A DNA stretch of 64,000 nt, taken from contig CAUYUJ010014337.1 in assembly GCA_963575745.1 (NCBI GenBank), positions 350,628 to 414,627 on the forward strand, read 5' to 3'. The DNA comes from Prorocentrum cordatum. Lineage: Eukaryota > Sar > Dinophyceae > Prorocentrales > Prorocentraceae. Positions 54,430 through 64,000 of the stretch are shown here, piece by piece (within the stretch, counting starts at the first letter, position 1; each line of letters opens with the position of its first letter). The notes under the pieces were generated by a model, which saw nothing but the letters and a program-made list of their open reading frames with translations, had not been told where the DNA came from and did not search any database. Position numbers and translations under genes: made by a program.

Positions 54430-54600
54430 CAGGAGGTCTAGATCCCTCTCCCAGGGACCTGTTCTTCACCCATCCACATGATGTGTGCTGACGGTCCCGA
54501 GGCCCGTTGAGGGCCCCCGGAGGCCGAACGCAGCGAGCGAAAACCCTTCCGTCGCGGTCTCTGTCACGACGCAACGGGGTCCGGGCTCTCGTCCTCGAGG
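54430..54600 (+). repeat. Family P dispersed repeat (longest copy)
   Basis: GATCCCTCTCCCAGGGACC, TGTTCTTCACCC, GCTGACGGTCCCGAGGCCCG, GGGCCCCCGGAGGCCGAACG, and TGTCACGACGCAACGGGGTCC, in the order used to define the family. Confidence 0.55.
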
Positions 54601-54709
54601 GGAGAAGGTCCGATCAGCAGCAGCGGGAGAACACCCGGGTCCCAGATGCGGCCCCGGTCGCTTCCGCGGGGAGAGACCGGTACCGCTGCTCCTCCTCGCC
54701 ATCGTAATC

Positions 54710-55010
54710 CCGCCTCCATCTCCTCCATCCTCTTCTATCCTTCTCCTTTCTCATCCTTTCTCCTTCTCCTCCTCCTCCTCCTCCTCCTCCTCCTCCTCCT
54801 CCTCGTCCTCCTCCAGCCTGCCCATCCTCGTCTTCCTCGTCCTCCCCGTCCTCTCCGTCCTCCTCCTCGTCCTCCTCCTCCTCCTCCTCCTCCTCCTCCT
54901 CCTCTTCCTCGTCCTTTTCCTCGTCCTCCTCGTCCTCCTCGTCCTCCTCGTCTTCCTCCCCCTCCTCCTCCTCGTCCTCCTCCTCCTCGTCCTCCTCCAG
55001 CATGCCCCCC
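54710..55010 (+). repeat. TCC/CGTCC microsatellite
   Basis: TCC tract with regular CTCGTCCTCC units (54840-55000). Confidence 0.95.
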
Positions 55011-55599
55011 TCCTCGAGTCCGCCCCCCCCCGCCTAGCCCGCCTGGCAGACGACAAGGCCGCCCTGCCCCGGGATCCATCCCCCTTCCGGCCGCCGGCGG
55101 CCTCTTCCCGCGTGCGCTCCGACCAAAACGTCGAGGAGGAAGCTCCGAGCACGGGATCGACTGCAGTACAGCTGGGCCGCTGCGAGCAGGCGCGCTGAGT
55201 GAGGAACGGAGCCCCCTCTCGGCCCCGGGAGGCGCCTCCGTGCCCCGGGAGGGCAAGCGAAGCAGCAACCGAGGAACCTGCGGAGCGTCGGGCGCCGTCA
55301 GAACGGCAGCTGTTCCCTCGTGCAGCCTCTTGACGGTGTGGATCTACCTCAGACTTCGATGTCCCGTCCAGTCTTCGATCTAAGCAGACACAGAACGCTG
55401 AGCATGTTTACGAGCGCTCGACGGGTTGCTTTCGCAGATTCGACGAGCGAGTCCGGCATGGGGCAGCTCAATTCTGCCGCCGTGCCCCTGCTCGAAACAA
55501 GCTTCCCGCGGCGGCGAGGGCCCTCCCCGGGACGCGCAGCTGCCTCTCGGTAAACCTCGGTCCTCCTCCTCGCCGACCGCGGCACCAGGCAGGGAGCAC
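55011..55599. other. Unassigned stretch
   Basis: I see no gene and no named repeat. Confidence 0.3.
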
Positions 55600-55820
55600 A
55601 CCCCCTCCTCCTCCCCCTCCCCCTCCTCCTCCTCCTCCTCCTCCTCCTCCTCCCCCTCCCCCTCCTCCTCCTCCTCCTCCTCTCCTCCTCCTCCCTCCCT
55701 CCCTCCTCCCTCCCTCCCTCCCTCCCTCCTCCCTACTCCTCCTCCTCCTCCTCCTCCTCCTCTCCTCCTCCTCTCCTCCTCCTCCTCCTCCTCCTCCTCC
55801 TCCTCCTCCTCCTCCTCCTC
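55600..55820 (+). repeat. TCC/CTCCC microsatellite
   Basis: TCC tract with CCCTCCCT blocks at 55690-55730. Confidence 0.95.
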
Positions 55821-55904
55821 CACCCCGGCGCTCTCACAGCGCGGCGCCGGCGGAGGAGGCCCTGGCGGGAGACGTCCTGAGAGAACGCAAACAGGTCATA
55901 CCGT

Positions 55905-56115
55905 CGGGCCGTAGGGGAGGGATGCGCGAGAGGGATGCAAAAGGGGCTCGGGCGCCCATGTCGAGCAGGGGCGCGGCCAGCGAAAGTGGCCAAGGATGCG
56001 CACAGGATGCGGGCTTTCCGAGCGGGGCGCGGCCAACGAAAGTGGCCAAGGATGGGCCGAGGAGGCAAGGAAGGATACCCTTTGAGAAGGTTGCCCATCC
56101 TTACTGTGCGGGTTA
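55905..56115 (+). repeat. Family W repeat, copy 2
   Basis: GGCGCGGCCARCGAAAGTGGC occurs twice (55969 and 56027), followed by AAGGATGGGCCGAGGAGGC and TTGCCCATCCTTACTGTGCG. It matches 14230-14395. Confidence 0.55.
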
Positions 56116-56779
56116 ACTGTACATAGATTTCTCGGATCTGGCGCGCTCCGCGCGGCAAGGAAAAGCCCCGATCCAGAACATCCGCGCGGATCACCCCTGA
56201 GATCCGACGGCGCGAAAAACATGGAACACCGTGAAAAACTCGATGAGAGCCCCAGACTCCACGTTTCTGCTGCACTTTTCGAGCCGGATCGATGCGCCAG
56301 GGTCCCGGGGCTCGAAACACACCGCGACGACAGGATCTCAGGGGGGGTGGGCGGGGGGGGGGGGGGCGAAGAGCAGTCCCAAGAACTCCGCGCGGGGAAC
56401 CATGAACTTTTGCTTAGCGCGTGGCGGCGGCGGCGACACGCCATGCCATGCCTTGCAAGCGGACGGCGTGTCGCTCCGCTGCGCGGGGCGGGAGGCTGGG
56501 AAGAACTCGGGACGTTGACGCTTGGTGGGCCAGGACACGGATGGCATGTCTCGCCGAAGCGCAGTGGGCCAGAACCAGCGGCGCGACAATCGAAGTTGAT
56601 TGGAGAGGACACGCGAGAGGACACAAGACCCTTCCGAGGGCGACGTTGCCATGGGAACGTAAAGGCATGGGCCGCGAAACACAATACGCAAGGGCTGGAG
56701 GCGGCGGCCAGGGGGTCTGATTGGTTGGGACCCCAGACTTGGTCAGGAGGGGGGACGGAGCCAAATCATCCACTCAAAA
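56116..56779. other. Unassigned stretch
   Basis: It has a G-run near 56340-56366. No gene is recognised. Confidence 0.3.
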
Positions 56780-56985
56780 TCGGTCCCCCGACCCCTCCAG
56801 GGGCTATGTTTTTTCCCCCGTGTGACCGTCGCGTGGTCCATGGGGTGGCGATACACGATCGCCCTCGCACTGCGCGACGCCGAGAAATCCGTTGATGATC
56901 GGTCCCCAGACCCCTCTCGGGGTCCATCCTTCTTCCCCCGTGTCCGTTTTTGACGGTCCAGAGCCCGAGGCTTCGGCCCGAGGCA
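56780..56985 (+). repeat. Family P, two partial copies in tandem
   Basis: TCCCCCGACCCCTCCAGGGG (56783) and TCCCCAGACCCCTCTCGGGG (56902) each lead to TTTTCCCCCGTGTGACCG or TTCTTCCCCCGTGTCCG. Only the second keeps TTTTTGACGGTCCAGAGCCCG. The period is about 119 bp. Confidence 0.5.
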
Positions 56986-57085
56986 GAGGGACAGGCAATA
57001 CAATCCTTCCGAACCCAGCGCTTGAGACGAAGCCAGGGCGAGGATGAAACTTGGTGGGGACGAATCGGCAATCTCTGAGAACAGG

Positions 57086-57160
57086 CGGCTCTGGGGGATG
57101 TCTCGGGCACCGCGGCCTTCTCAAAGCGTTCCGGAACGCTCTGGAACGGATGCATCCTCG
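57086..57160 (+). repeat. Family V repeat, copy 2 (no hairpin extension)
   Basis: CACCGCGGCCTTCTCAAAGCG, then TTCCGGAACGCTCTGGAACGG. Compared with 1845-1935, about 23 bp of inverted sequence is absent at the centre. Confidence 0.5.
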
Positions 57161-57277
57161 TCCTAGCCCCCTTCCGATGCCCCCCCTTCCTGTTGGCCGG
57201 AACAAAGGCTGGGCCATCTCAGACCCCAGCCGGCTCCATCGCGAGGCTACTCATGATCTGGCAGGGTCGACCTACGA

Positions 57278-57445
57278 CTAGGTCGGGCATGTCCTCCTAC
57301 AGGCGGATTTGGGAGGAAAGAAATAAAATATCCCAAAACATACACAGCAATGACTTAAGAATAATGCGACAATCGTCCCCTCACTGTTTGCTTAAAACGT
57401 GTTGTTTGAATCTTTTCCTCCTATAGAGGAACACGCCCGACTGAA
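57278..57445 (+). mobile_element. Family A element, copy 14 (perfect 8-bp target duplication)
   Basis: This 168-bp copy has ends CTAGGTCGGGCATGTCC and GAACACGCCCGACTGAA. ACCTACGA is exactly repeated at 57270-57277 and 57446-57453. Confidence 0.8.
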
Positions 57446-57480
57446 ACCTACGAGTCACATTCGTTACCAGCCTCGAACGT

Positions 57481-57570
57481 ATCCCTATCCCTAAGATTGA
57501 CACGCCAAAAGGCGATGACAATCTTAGGGATTCGCCCTCAAAAAATAAGGGAATCCCTAAGATTGGCATC
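57481..57570. repeat. Hairpin with a third repeat arm
   Basis: TCCCTAAGATTG (57488-57499) is perfectly inverse to CAATCTTAGGGA (57519-57530), with a GGCG/CGCC inner stem. A third copy, TCCCTAAGATTGG, lies at about 57554. Confidence 0.7.
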
Positions 57571-57786
57571 GTGATGAGGAGGTGCCCAGCAGAAGGATAG
57601 GGATAGGTTCCAGGCTGGAAAATTCGACCGTATGCGGTCGGCCCTTCCTCGCGCCGCGTCCTCCGCAGCGGCTCCGGCGAGCGGCTGCACGAGGGCCGCG
57701 CGCAGCCCCGATGCCACCTCGGCGAGGGGGCCACCTGCGCGGCGGCGCGCCAGCGATCGGTACGGCCGAGGAAAACGTACCAAATA

Positions 57787-57900
57787 CCCCCGACCTTCTA
57801 GGAGAGCTGACAAATAGCACCAGGACATCGCTTTCCTAATCTCTAGCGAGGTAGGTTCATAGGTCTGGAGTGCTAGTTTCAGCACTCTGGAAGGTCAGGG
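57787..57900 (+). mobile_element. Family M element, copy 4
   Basis: The ends are CCCCGACCTTCTAGGAGAGC and CTCTGGAAGGTCAGGG. The central palindrome has decayed to CAGGACATCGCTTTCCT. Confidence 0.65.
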
Positions 57901-57911
57901 ACATCTGCCCC

Positions 57912-58036
57912 CCCTCGCCCGTTTTCCCAATTTCGTTGCCTCCTTGGAGGCCCTCGTCGCCACCGCTGGACTAGCCTCGAACTCCTGGCCAGAACGCACC
58001 CCAGGACAGGTCCGAGGGGGTAACGGTATCGGTGCC
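57912..58036 (-). mobile_element. Family G element, copy 2
   Basis: In reverse it reads GGCACCGATACCGTTACCCC, GGGGTGCGTTCTGGCCAGGAG, CCAGCGGTGGCGACGAGGGCC. It is followed by M-, CTC- and G3-type sequence within 500 bp. Confidence 0.6.
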
Positions 58037-58364
58037 CTGTGGTTTCCTCAGGACGGGGACAACGACTGCCAGCAGCTCCCGGCCGCTTGGAACAGGACTC
58101 GCTGTCTCGGTGCCGCCGCTGGCGTTGGGGTCATATGTGGAGCAGAAGGCTGCCTGCCCGACAGCGGCCCGGTGCTGGACGACACGTGGGGCTGGGCATC
58201 GTACACGTGTTTTTCCGTACCCCTTGCGTGGCAAACCAAAAAGTAACAATAACTTGGGTGGGGACCACCACGTGGGGCCGCCATTGGAGCCCTGCGTGGC
58301 CAGGAGGGCACACCTAGTAGCAAAGGCGTGCACCTAGGCCGCCCGTGGCCACGGCGTTTCCTTC

Positions 58365-58550
58365 TGCCGTCCTCCTCCTCCTCCTCCTCGTCCTCCTCCT
58401 CCGCCTCCTCCTCCTCCTCCTCCTCCTCCCGGGGTGCGTTCTGACAAGGATTTCGAGGCGAATCCAGCCCTGGCGACCAGGGCCTCCGAGGAGGACCCAG
58501 CAAGGGAAAACGGGCGAAGGGCAGCGGTATGGGGTACCTTTGCCTTCGCT
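58365..58550 (+). repeat. CTC microsatellite followed by family G element, copy 3
   Basis: CTC repeats (58365-58428) end at GGGGTGCGTTCTGACAAGG. Then come CGAGGCGAATCCAGCCCTGG and AAAACGGGCGAAGGGCAGCGG. The left inverted end is replaced by the microsatellite. Confidence 0.6.
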
Positions 58551-58766
58551 GATTTCCGTGGCCCTTGCAGAACGCAGGGGCGGGGGGCGGCTTCCCAGAC
58601 CCCCTCGCGTCGCGAGGAAGAAACCCGACGGGAGACCCCTTCTTTACAATGTTTTCGGCCTCTGGGGGCCCCTCAGCAGGCCGCGGGGCCTTCGAGACAC
58701 AGCTCGAGGATGCAACGCCAGTCCCGGGCAAGGGGTCCAGTCCCCTGGAGATCCACGCGACGAAAC

Positions 58767-59816
58767 ATTGTCCTGGACAAGGACCCAACCATAGGCAGCT
58801 GTGAGTACTGCAATTGTGAATCTCTTCTTCGGTGGAGCTCCCTTTGGGGCCACGAAGCGCTGCACTGGGTGGGGGGGAAACGCATGCGGGCGGTAGCACT
58901 GGGGCCGTCGGTGGAGCTCCGCATGAGCTCCCTATGGGGCCACGTAGCGCAGTACTGGGAAGGGGGACGCATGCGGGCGGTAGCACTGGGACCTTCGGTG
59001 GAGCTCCCTATGGGGCCACGAAACACTGTACTGGATGTGGGGGACGCATGCGGGCGGTAGCACTGGGGCCGTCGATGGAGCTCCCTATAGCGGCACGAAA
59101 CGCTGTACTGGGTGGGGGGACTCATGCGGGCGGTAGCACTGGGGCAGTCGGTGAAGCTTCCTATGGACCCACGAAGCGCTGTACTGGGTGGGGAGACGCA
59201 TGCGGGCGGTAGCACTGGGGCAGTCGGTGGAGCTTCCTATGGGCCACGAAGCGCTGTACTGGGTGGGGGGCACGCATGCGGGCGGTAGCGCTCGGACCTT
59301 CGGTGGAGCTCCCCACGGGGCCACGAAACGCTGTACTGTGTGCGTAGGGGGGACGCATGCGGGCGGTTGCACTGGGGACTTCGGTGGAGCTCCCGATGGA
59401 CCACGAAACGATGTACTGAGTGAGGGGGACGCGTGCGGGCGGTAGCGCTGGGACCTGTTGTGGAGCTCCCTATGGGGCCACGAAACGCTGTACTGCGTGG
59501 GGGGACGCATGCGGGCGGTAGCACAGGGCCCATCGGTGGAGCTCCCTTTGGGGCCACGAAAACACTGTACTGGGTGGGGGGGGGGGGCGAATGCGGGCGG
59601 TAGCACTGGGGCAGTCGGTGGAGCGTGGGGCCACGAAACGCTGTGGGGCGGGGGCGCATGCGGGCGGTATCACTGGGACCTTCGGTGGGGCTCCCTGTGG
59701 GCCACGAAATGTGTGAGGGGTGTGCTGAAACGGGTGATGACGATGATGACGATGCTGACGATGATGATGATGATGATGATGAAGATGATGAAGATGATGA
59801 TGATGGTGATGATGGC

Positions 59817-59862
<46 letters not shown>

Positions 59863-59937
59863 GTGATGATGATGGTGATGATAGTGATGATGATGATGAT
59901 GCTGATGCTGATGCTGATGATGATCATGATCATGATC

Positions 59938-59999
<62 letters not shown>

Positions 60000-60147
60000 A
60001 AAGAAGAAGAAGAATAAGAAGAAGAAGAAGAATAATAAGAAGAAGAAGAAGAAGAATAAGAAGAAGAAGAAGAGGGGGGGGCAGCGGGCGGAGTGAACGC
60101 GGGGACCGTCCCTTCACAACGAGGACCCCACACCACAGGATGGTTGG
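58767..60147 (+). repeat. Family S array element S3 (76-bp monomers, long GAT/GAA tract)
   Basis: Leader 58767-58845 (GGACCCAACCATAGGCAGC), about 11 units of 75-77 bp (first spacing 90) to 59715, GAT repeats 59735-60000, GAA/AAGAAG repeats 60000-60075, and trailer 60095-60147 (AACGCGGGGACCGTCCC ... GGATGGTTGG). The simple repeats occupy the place of the short GGA tract in S1 and S2. Confidence 0.75.
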
Positions 60148-60326
60148 ACAAGAATCACGACGGCCGGGGCCTGGGGTCACGGGAGGGCCCAGAGGCTGCT
60201 GCGAGGGCCTCTCGGCTCGGCGGGAGAGGCCCGAGAGGCCCAGTGCCGCCCAAGCAAGGCCCCGGGGCTTCGGCTCCCCAAGATCCGCCAGAAGAATCTG
60301 ACAGGCCCACTGCCAAGGGCTCCCAA

Positions 60327-60490
60327 CTTCGCGCTTCGCGCTGCGCGAAGCGCGAATAACTTCGCGCTCTCGCGCCGCCCCCCCAAAGGGAGAACAGGAG
60401 GACGAGGAGGAGGGGGAGGAGGAACGAGGACCGCGAAGCGCGAAGCGCGAATAACTTCGCGCCCTCGAGGGAGCCCTTGCACTGCCGTCT
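60327..60490 (+). repeat. Family T hairpin-ended repeat, copy 2
   Basis: TTCGCGCTTCGCG (60328-60340), loop CTG, and a perfect inverse arm to 60356. Then AACTTCGCGCTCTCGCGCCG, a GGA-rich insert, GCGAAGCGCGAAGCGCG, and AACTTCGCGCCCTCGAGGG at the right. Confidence 0.7.
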
Positions 60491-60654
60491 TGGAAGCCCC
60501 ACCCCGCCGCCCACGGCCTCCGCTGCACTCCGCCGTTTGACACACACGTGCAACGTCACTGCAGGGAAGCACGACTGGACCCCTTGAGAACCAGTGCGCT
60601 CGCAACATCTTCTCCGTGCCGGGTCGACCAGAGAGGGTCCTGGGGCCCGACGCG

Positions 60655-60722
60655 AAGGTCGAGGAGGAGGAGGAGGAGCAGGAGGAGGAGGAGGAGGAGG
60701 AGGGGGAGGAGGAGCAGGAGGA

Positions 60723-60755
<33 letters not shown>

Positions 60756-60795
60756 GGAGGAGGAGGGAGGAGGAGGAGGAGGAGGGGGATCGTCT
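60655..60795 (+). repeat. GGA microsatellite
   Basis: GGA with GCAGGA and GAAGATGA variants. Confidence 0.95.
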
Positions 60796-60937
60796 CGCAA
60801 CGGGCAATTCATCGCTCGTGGCGACGACGACTGCGACGCCCCGCCCGCTTGCGCTCGCCGCCCGACGCGCCTGCTTGGCCACGGGCGCCGGCCGCCCCGG
60901 CGACGCCTCGCACGGGCGACGGGCGTGTCCATACCCG

Positions 60938-60982
60938 CGCCCTCGCGGTCTGGACTCCGGGGCGCGATCCCGTGGATACAGT
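60938..60982 (+). repeat. Family U repeat, copy 2
   Basis: GCCCTCGCGGTCTGGACTCC then GGGGCGCGATCCCGTGGATAC, nearly identical to 20797-20835. Confidence 0.6.
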
Positions 60983-60997
60983 CATCGGCCTGACCCA

Positions 60998-61120
60998 AGG
61001 AACGATAAATAAGGAACGAAGCCCCTGTTTTCCAAGGAAAAAAGCATAAGGAACGATAAAAAAACGCACAAGGAAGGATACGTAACGCATGCAAGCCTTA
61101 AGGAACGACCGAGCCCCTTT
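60998..61120 (+). repeat. AAGGAACGA minisatellite
   Basis: AAGGAACGATAAATAAGGAAC at the start, then AAGGAACGATAAAAA, AAGGAAGGATACG and TAAGGAACGACCG: about five irregular units. Confidence 0.65.
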
Positions 61121-61369
61121 TCAAAAGTAAGTGCTCCTTACTCAAGCCGCTCACTGTACGCGGCTGAGCATCGCTGCACCATGTCTTGCCGATCCCTCAT
61201 CCCCACTGGCGCTGACTTGGCCCCAACTGGCCGCATGCCACCCTGAGGTGGGGATAGACGCCGTGCTCGTCAGGCCTTCGGGTGTCGCGGGGCCAACACC
61301 CCCAACTGGGGGATGGGGATTGTGGGGCTAAGATGCCGCGGCCTGGTAGGGATGGGGTTCTGGGCCTCT

Positions 61370-61568
61370 CAGATGGGATCGGACTGGACGGGGTCGGAGG
61401 ATCGCGCCGCATCGCCGATGCGGATCGATATGGAGCCCGTGTTCCGCACATCGACGTCGCCGATGCTCGCTGACGTCGTCGATGCATCGCCGGCGCATCG
61501 CCGATGCATCGCCGATGCATCGGCGATGCGGCGCGATCATCCGACCAGATCCACTCGGATCCCATCTA
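61370..61568. mobile_element. Family I element, copy 3 (best preserved)
   Basis: The long inverted ends run about 50 bp: CAGATGGGATCGGACTGGAC ... GATCGCGCCGCATCGCCG on the left, and the inverse on the right ending at 61568, with about 85% matching. The core is GATGCATCGCC units. Confidence 0.75.
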
Positions 61569-61735
61569 GGAGGCGTCCAGGGGATCGGCGAAACGCTACT
61601 GAGCAGTCGCATGGATACGCTCCCCGCGCCGCGAACAAAACGCCCTGGATCCACTGGGTCCCGGCCCAGGGGCCGGGCTCTCGAGGCCGTGGACACGGAT
61701 GTGCTTCCTCCGACTGAACGCAAAAAGTGACCCAT

Positions 61736-62038
61736 TGGGCAAGAGGGACCTTCGGTGGCAACTCACGGGAGCCTCCCATACGATCTTGTCGGCTCTTGCA
61801 AATCGACGCGAATCGACGCTAGATCAACGCTCATCGACGCCAGTCCACGCTAAATCGACGCTAGTCGACGCTAGATCGGCGGTAGCCGACGCTAAAGACG
61901 GGAGTAAGATGGACTACCAAACTCCCATGGTTTGCTGCCGAAAAAGACCTTTGGTGCGCAGCTCCCGGGGACCGCGAAGGGCAAACATCCAAGCGCGCGG
62001 ACCGATGCCGGGGCCAACCCTGTGAGCCCGCACCAAGC
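61736..62038 (+). mobile_element. Family J element, copy 3, split by N3
   Basis: The left piece CAAGAGGGACCTTCGGTG (61740-61757) and right piece from AAGACCTTTGGTGCGCAGC (61946) to GAGCCCGCACCAAG belong to family J. Between them lies N3. The GACCT of the J end is present on both sides. Confidence 0.6.
61753..61941 (+). mobile_element. Family N element, copy 3, nested in J3
   Basis: The inverted ends are TCGGTGGCAACTCACGGGAG and the complement of TCGGCAGCAAACCATGGGAG. The core is ATCGACGCTA and GTCGACGCTAG repeats. Confidence 0.7.
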
Positions 62039-62199
62039 CCAGACATCCGGCCGCTCCAAATCCCACCAGCCCTCTGGGCGTAGGCGGTCTGGGGCAACTC
62101 CTCTTCCAAACCCCGTTTTCCCCTTCGGGGAGGAGTTTATCCCTGTTCCCTATTACTATACACCTCCTCCTCCAGGCGACTGGGAGCCAACCCGAGACC

Positions 62200-62336
62200 A
62201 TGCGGGCCCCCCCACCATCCCTGGCACAAAAAACAATACAAAACACACTCTGCCTCCAAATTCGGAGCATGCGCAGTGAACCCGATGCGGCCTGCCTCCC
62301 CCCACCATCTTTGTCAAAAAACAATACAGGGTACAC
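62200..62336 (+). repeat. Direct repeat of ACCATC...AAAAAACAATAC
   Basis: CCCCACCATCCCTGGCAC followed by AAAAAACAATACAAAACACAC (62204) recurs as CCCCACCATCTTTGTC then AAAAAACAATACAGGGTACAC (62292). The second copy abuts the CGG tract. Confidence 0.6.
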
Positions 62337-62357
62337 TTGGCGGCGGCGGCGGCGGCT

Positions 62358-62389
<32 letters not shown>

Positions 62390-62573
62390 AGCGGCTGCGG
62401 CGGCAGCGGCTGCGGCGGCGGCGATTCGGCAGCGGGGGCGGCGGCGGCGGCGGCGCGGGCGGCGGTGCGGCGCGGCGCGGGACAGCGGGCGGCGGCGGCG
62501 GCGGCGGCGGCGCGGCGTCGGCGGCGGCGGCGGGCGGCGGGCGGCGGCGGCGGCGGCGGAGGTGGCGGCGGCG
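62337..62573 (+). repeat. CGG microsatellite
   Basis: GGC repeats with GCGGCTGC, GGCGCGGC and GGGC variants, about 235 bp. Frames read as poly-Ala, poly-Gly or poly-Arg. Confidence 0.95.
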
Positions 62574-63144
62574 TATTCGCCCCCAGTAGCTGCCCATCCA
62601 AAGACGACCGCTGAATAGGCTGCGGCTCGGGCCAGGCTCAGGTGCTACGTATGTGTTGGGAGGGCAGGTGGGAGTGAGCGAGACGGCTTGCGGGCGAGGG
62701 GGGAGTCTTGACCCCTTCCCCTACCCCCTACCCTGGACCTGGACGGGGCCGGTCGCAGGTAGTTAGGGCGCCCAAAACGGCCTCGGCGAGGAAACCTAAA
62801 TCATTGGCTTTACTTGGGAATTGGCTCCCTTTTGGCCTCTTGGGGGGGCAACCCTCATTGAAGCTCCCCTCGTCTTTTGTCGATTTCCTCCTAGATGGCC
62901 CCAAGAAGCACCCAGGAGGCCCCGACAGGTCCCAAGATGGCCCCAAGATTGCCCCAACAAAAGGCCCACAAGAGGGACCCAGGAGGCCCCAAGATCCCCC
63001 CCCCGAGGCACCAACGACGCCCAAGAGCCCCCGAGGACCGCCAACAGACCCCCAAGGCGTCCCAAGAGGCCACCAAGAAGCGCCCAAGATATACTCCATG
63101 AGGCTCTGTGAGTTATCCAAGAGACCTCTGGCCCTTTTGCTTGC
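62574..63144. other. Unassigned, with CCCCAAGAGG-type degenerate repeats (62885-63095)
   Basis: Units such as GGCCCCAAGAAGCACCC, GGCCCCGACAGG and GGCCCCAAGAT repeat irregularly every 12-18 bp. Confidence 0.45.
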
Positions 63145-63290
63145 CCTCCTCCTCCTCCTCCTCCTCCTCCTCCTGCTCCTCCTTCCTCCTCCTACTCCTT
63201 CTCTTCTTTTTCCTCCTCCTCCTCCCCCTCCTCCTCCCTCCTCCTCCTCCTCCTCCTCCTCCTCCTCCACCTCCTCCCCCTCCTTCCATT
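63145..63290 (+). repeat. CTC microsatellite
   Basis: CTC with TTCC and ACTCC interruptions. Confidence 0.95.
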
Positions 63291-63803
63291 CATCCTACTT
63301 TTTCTCACTTCCTCATCCATCCAGCCTCATCATTCTCCTCCTCCCTCCTTCGCACGGTTCGGCCGTCCCCCTCTTTGCTCCCGCACTTCCATGATCACCT
63401 CAACTCGCCTGGACATCGTTCCTGGATGGACTGTTGGGGATACTTGTTGTTCGCGAGCGCAAACGGGAGAGCCGAGCGCCGTCACAAGGATCAAGCAAAC
63501 CTAAATGCCGCGGCCAGGGACAGAAGCGGCGAGCAAGCAGCACAAGATTGCAGGCAGCGCGCTCAGAAGTCGAAGACAAACGAGCCCGCATGCCGAAGAA
63601 TTCGACAGCGCGACTGGTGGAGATACGCGAAGCGTCTAGACTTTTTCGATACGTGGGCCTCGGAGGTCTGGACCACTTCCCCAGGGCCGGTTGTTCGCTC
63701 TGAGTCGTTTTGGACGCTCCCGAGGCCCGACGAGGGCCACAGGAGGCCGAAAGCAGTCAACCCCCCGCCGCTCGAACTTTGTTGGAGCGTCGGATCTCTG
63801 GGA
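63291..63803. other. Unassigned, with family P copy (63675-63765)
   Basis: CCACTTCCCCAGGGCCGGTT, TGGACGCTCCCGAGGCCCG and GGGCCACAGGAGGCCGAAAG mark a P copy. No gene is seen. Confidence 0.4.
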
Positions 63804-63959
63804 AGGTCACTCTCACGCGTAGCCGATCACTGGTGCACAGATGGGGTCATACGGGATGGGGTCCTGAGGATAGCAAGGAAACCCAGGGTGGATTTACGTT
63901 GATTGGGGCACGTCGCCCTTAGGACCCCATCCCTCAAGACCCGACCTTTGAACCACCGA

Positions 63960-64000
63960 GCCGATTCCGTGAGCCCGCACCAAAGGTCACTCTGGCGAAG
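63960..64000 (+). mobile_element. Family J right end at the window edge
   Basis: GAGCCCGCACCAAAGGTCACTC then TGGCGAAG matches the right ends of J1 and J2. The left end is not clear (perhaps near 63804, GGTCACTCTCACGCG). Confidence 0.5.

Noticed and set aside
62337-62573. CGG tract as a CpG-island promoter
   Set aside because: No transcription unit is recognisable next to it, and similar triplet tracts occur throughout the window.

Overview
This is a eukaryotic nuclear window with no intact gene that I can defend. It is very GC-rich outside one island. It is packed with triplet microsatellites and with short inverted-repeat elements. The only recognisable protein signal is a broken retroelement RNase H module at about 24.8-26.2 kb. 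This mix fits a very large, repeat-rich protist genome. A dinoflagellate is my leading guess, by inference from the style of the RNase H module and the repeat load. I found no spliced-leader sequence, rRNA, tRNA or intact gene that would prove it. Most long open frames are Asp/His/Ser/Pro/Arg runs read through microsatellites, or shadows of tandem arrays.

I grouped recurring sequences by eye into lettered families. These letters are local names, not database names. Family A is the commonest: 14 full or partial copies, mostly 145-205 bp, with ends TTARGTCGGGC / GCCCGACYTR and 8-bp target duplications that are perfect in four copies (A1, A4, A9, A14). Other families with inverted ends are B, C, G, I, J, K, M, N and Q. 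D, E, L, P, R, T, U, V and W are dispersed or hairpin repeats, F is a palindromic 113-bp dimer, and H is a hairpin element joined to GGA microsatellites. Family S comprises three 1.2-1.4 kb elements. Each has a conserved leader, a tandem core (76-bp or 113-bp monomers), a simple-repeat tract and a conserved trailer.

Layout: 0-9.5 kb holds N1, C1, B1, A1-A6, the S1 array (inside a split family A copy) and S2. 10-11 kb is a long GAT tract. 11-20 kb mixes A, B, C, D, G, I, K and L copies with pyrimidine tracts. 20-27 kb is dominated by GGA, GAC and TCC tracts around the RNase H relic. 27-34 kb has palindromic dimers (F), a composite with an expanded TA tract (M), and a perfect 34-bp inverted repeat around a CTC tract. 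34.8-38.9 kb is an AT-richer island with degenerate GTGGTGCAA repeats and recurring CG/CA alternating blocks. 39-51 kb has GGA, GAT and CA tracts and several minisatellites. 51-64 kb carries N, L, A, H, Q, P, W, M, G, S3, T, U, I and J copies and a CGG tract.

There is no operon or pathway here. The genes do not work together. What interacts is the repeats: elements nested in elements, tandem cores growing inside inverted-repeat elements, microsatellites starting at element ends, and several elements sitting between unusually long imperfect direct repeats.
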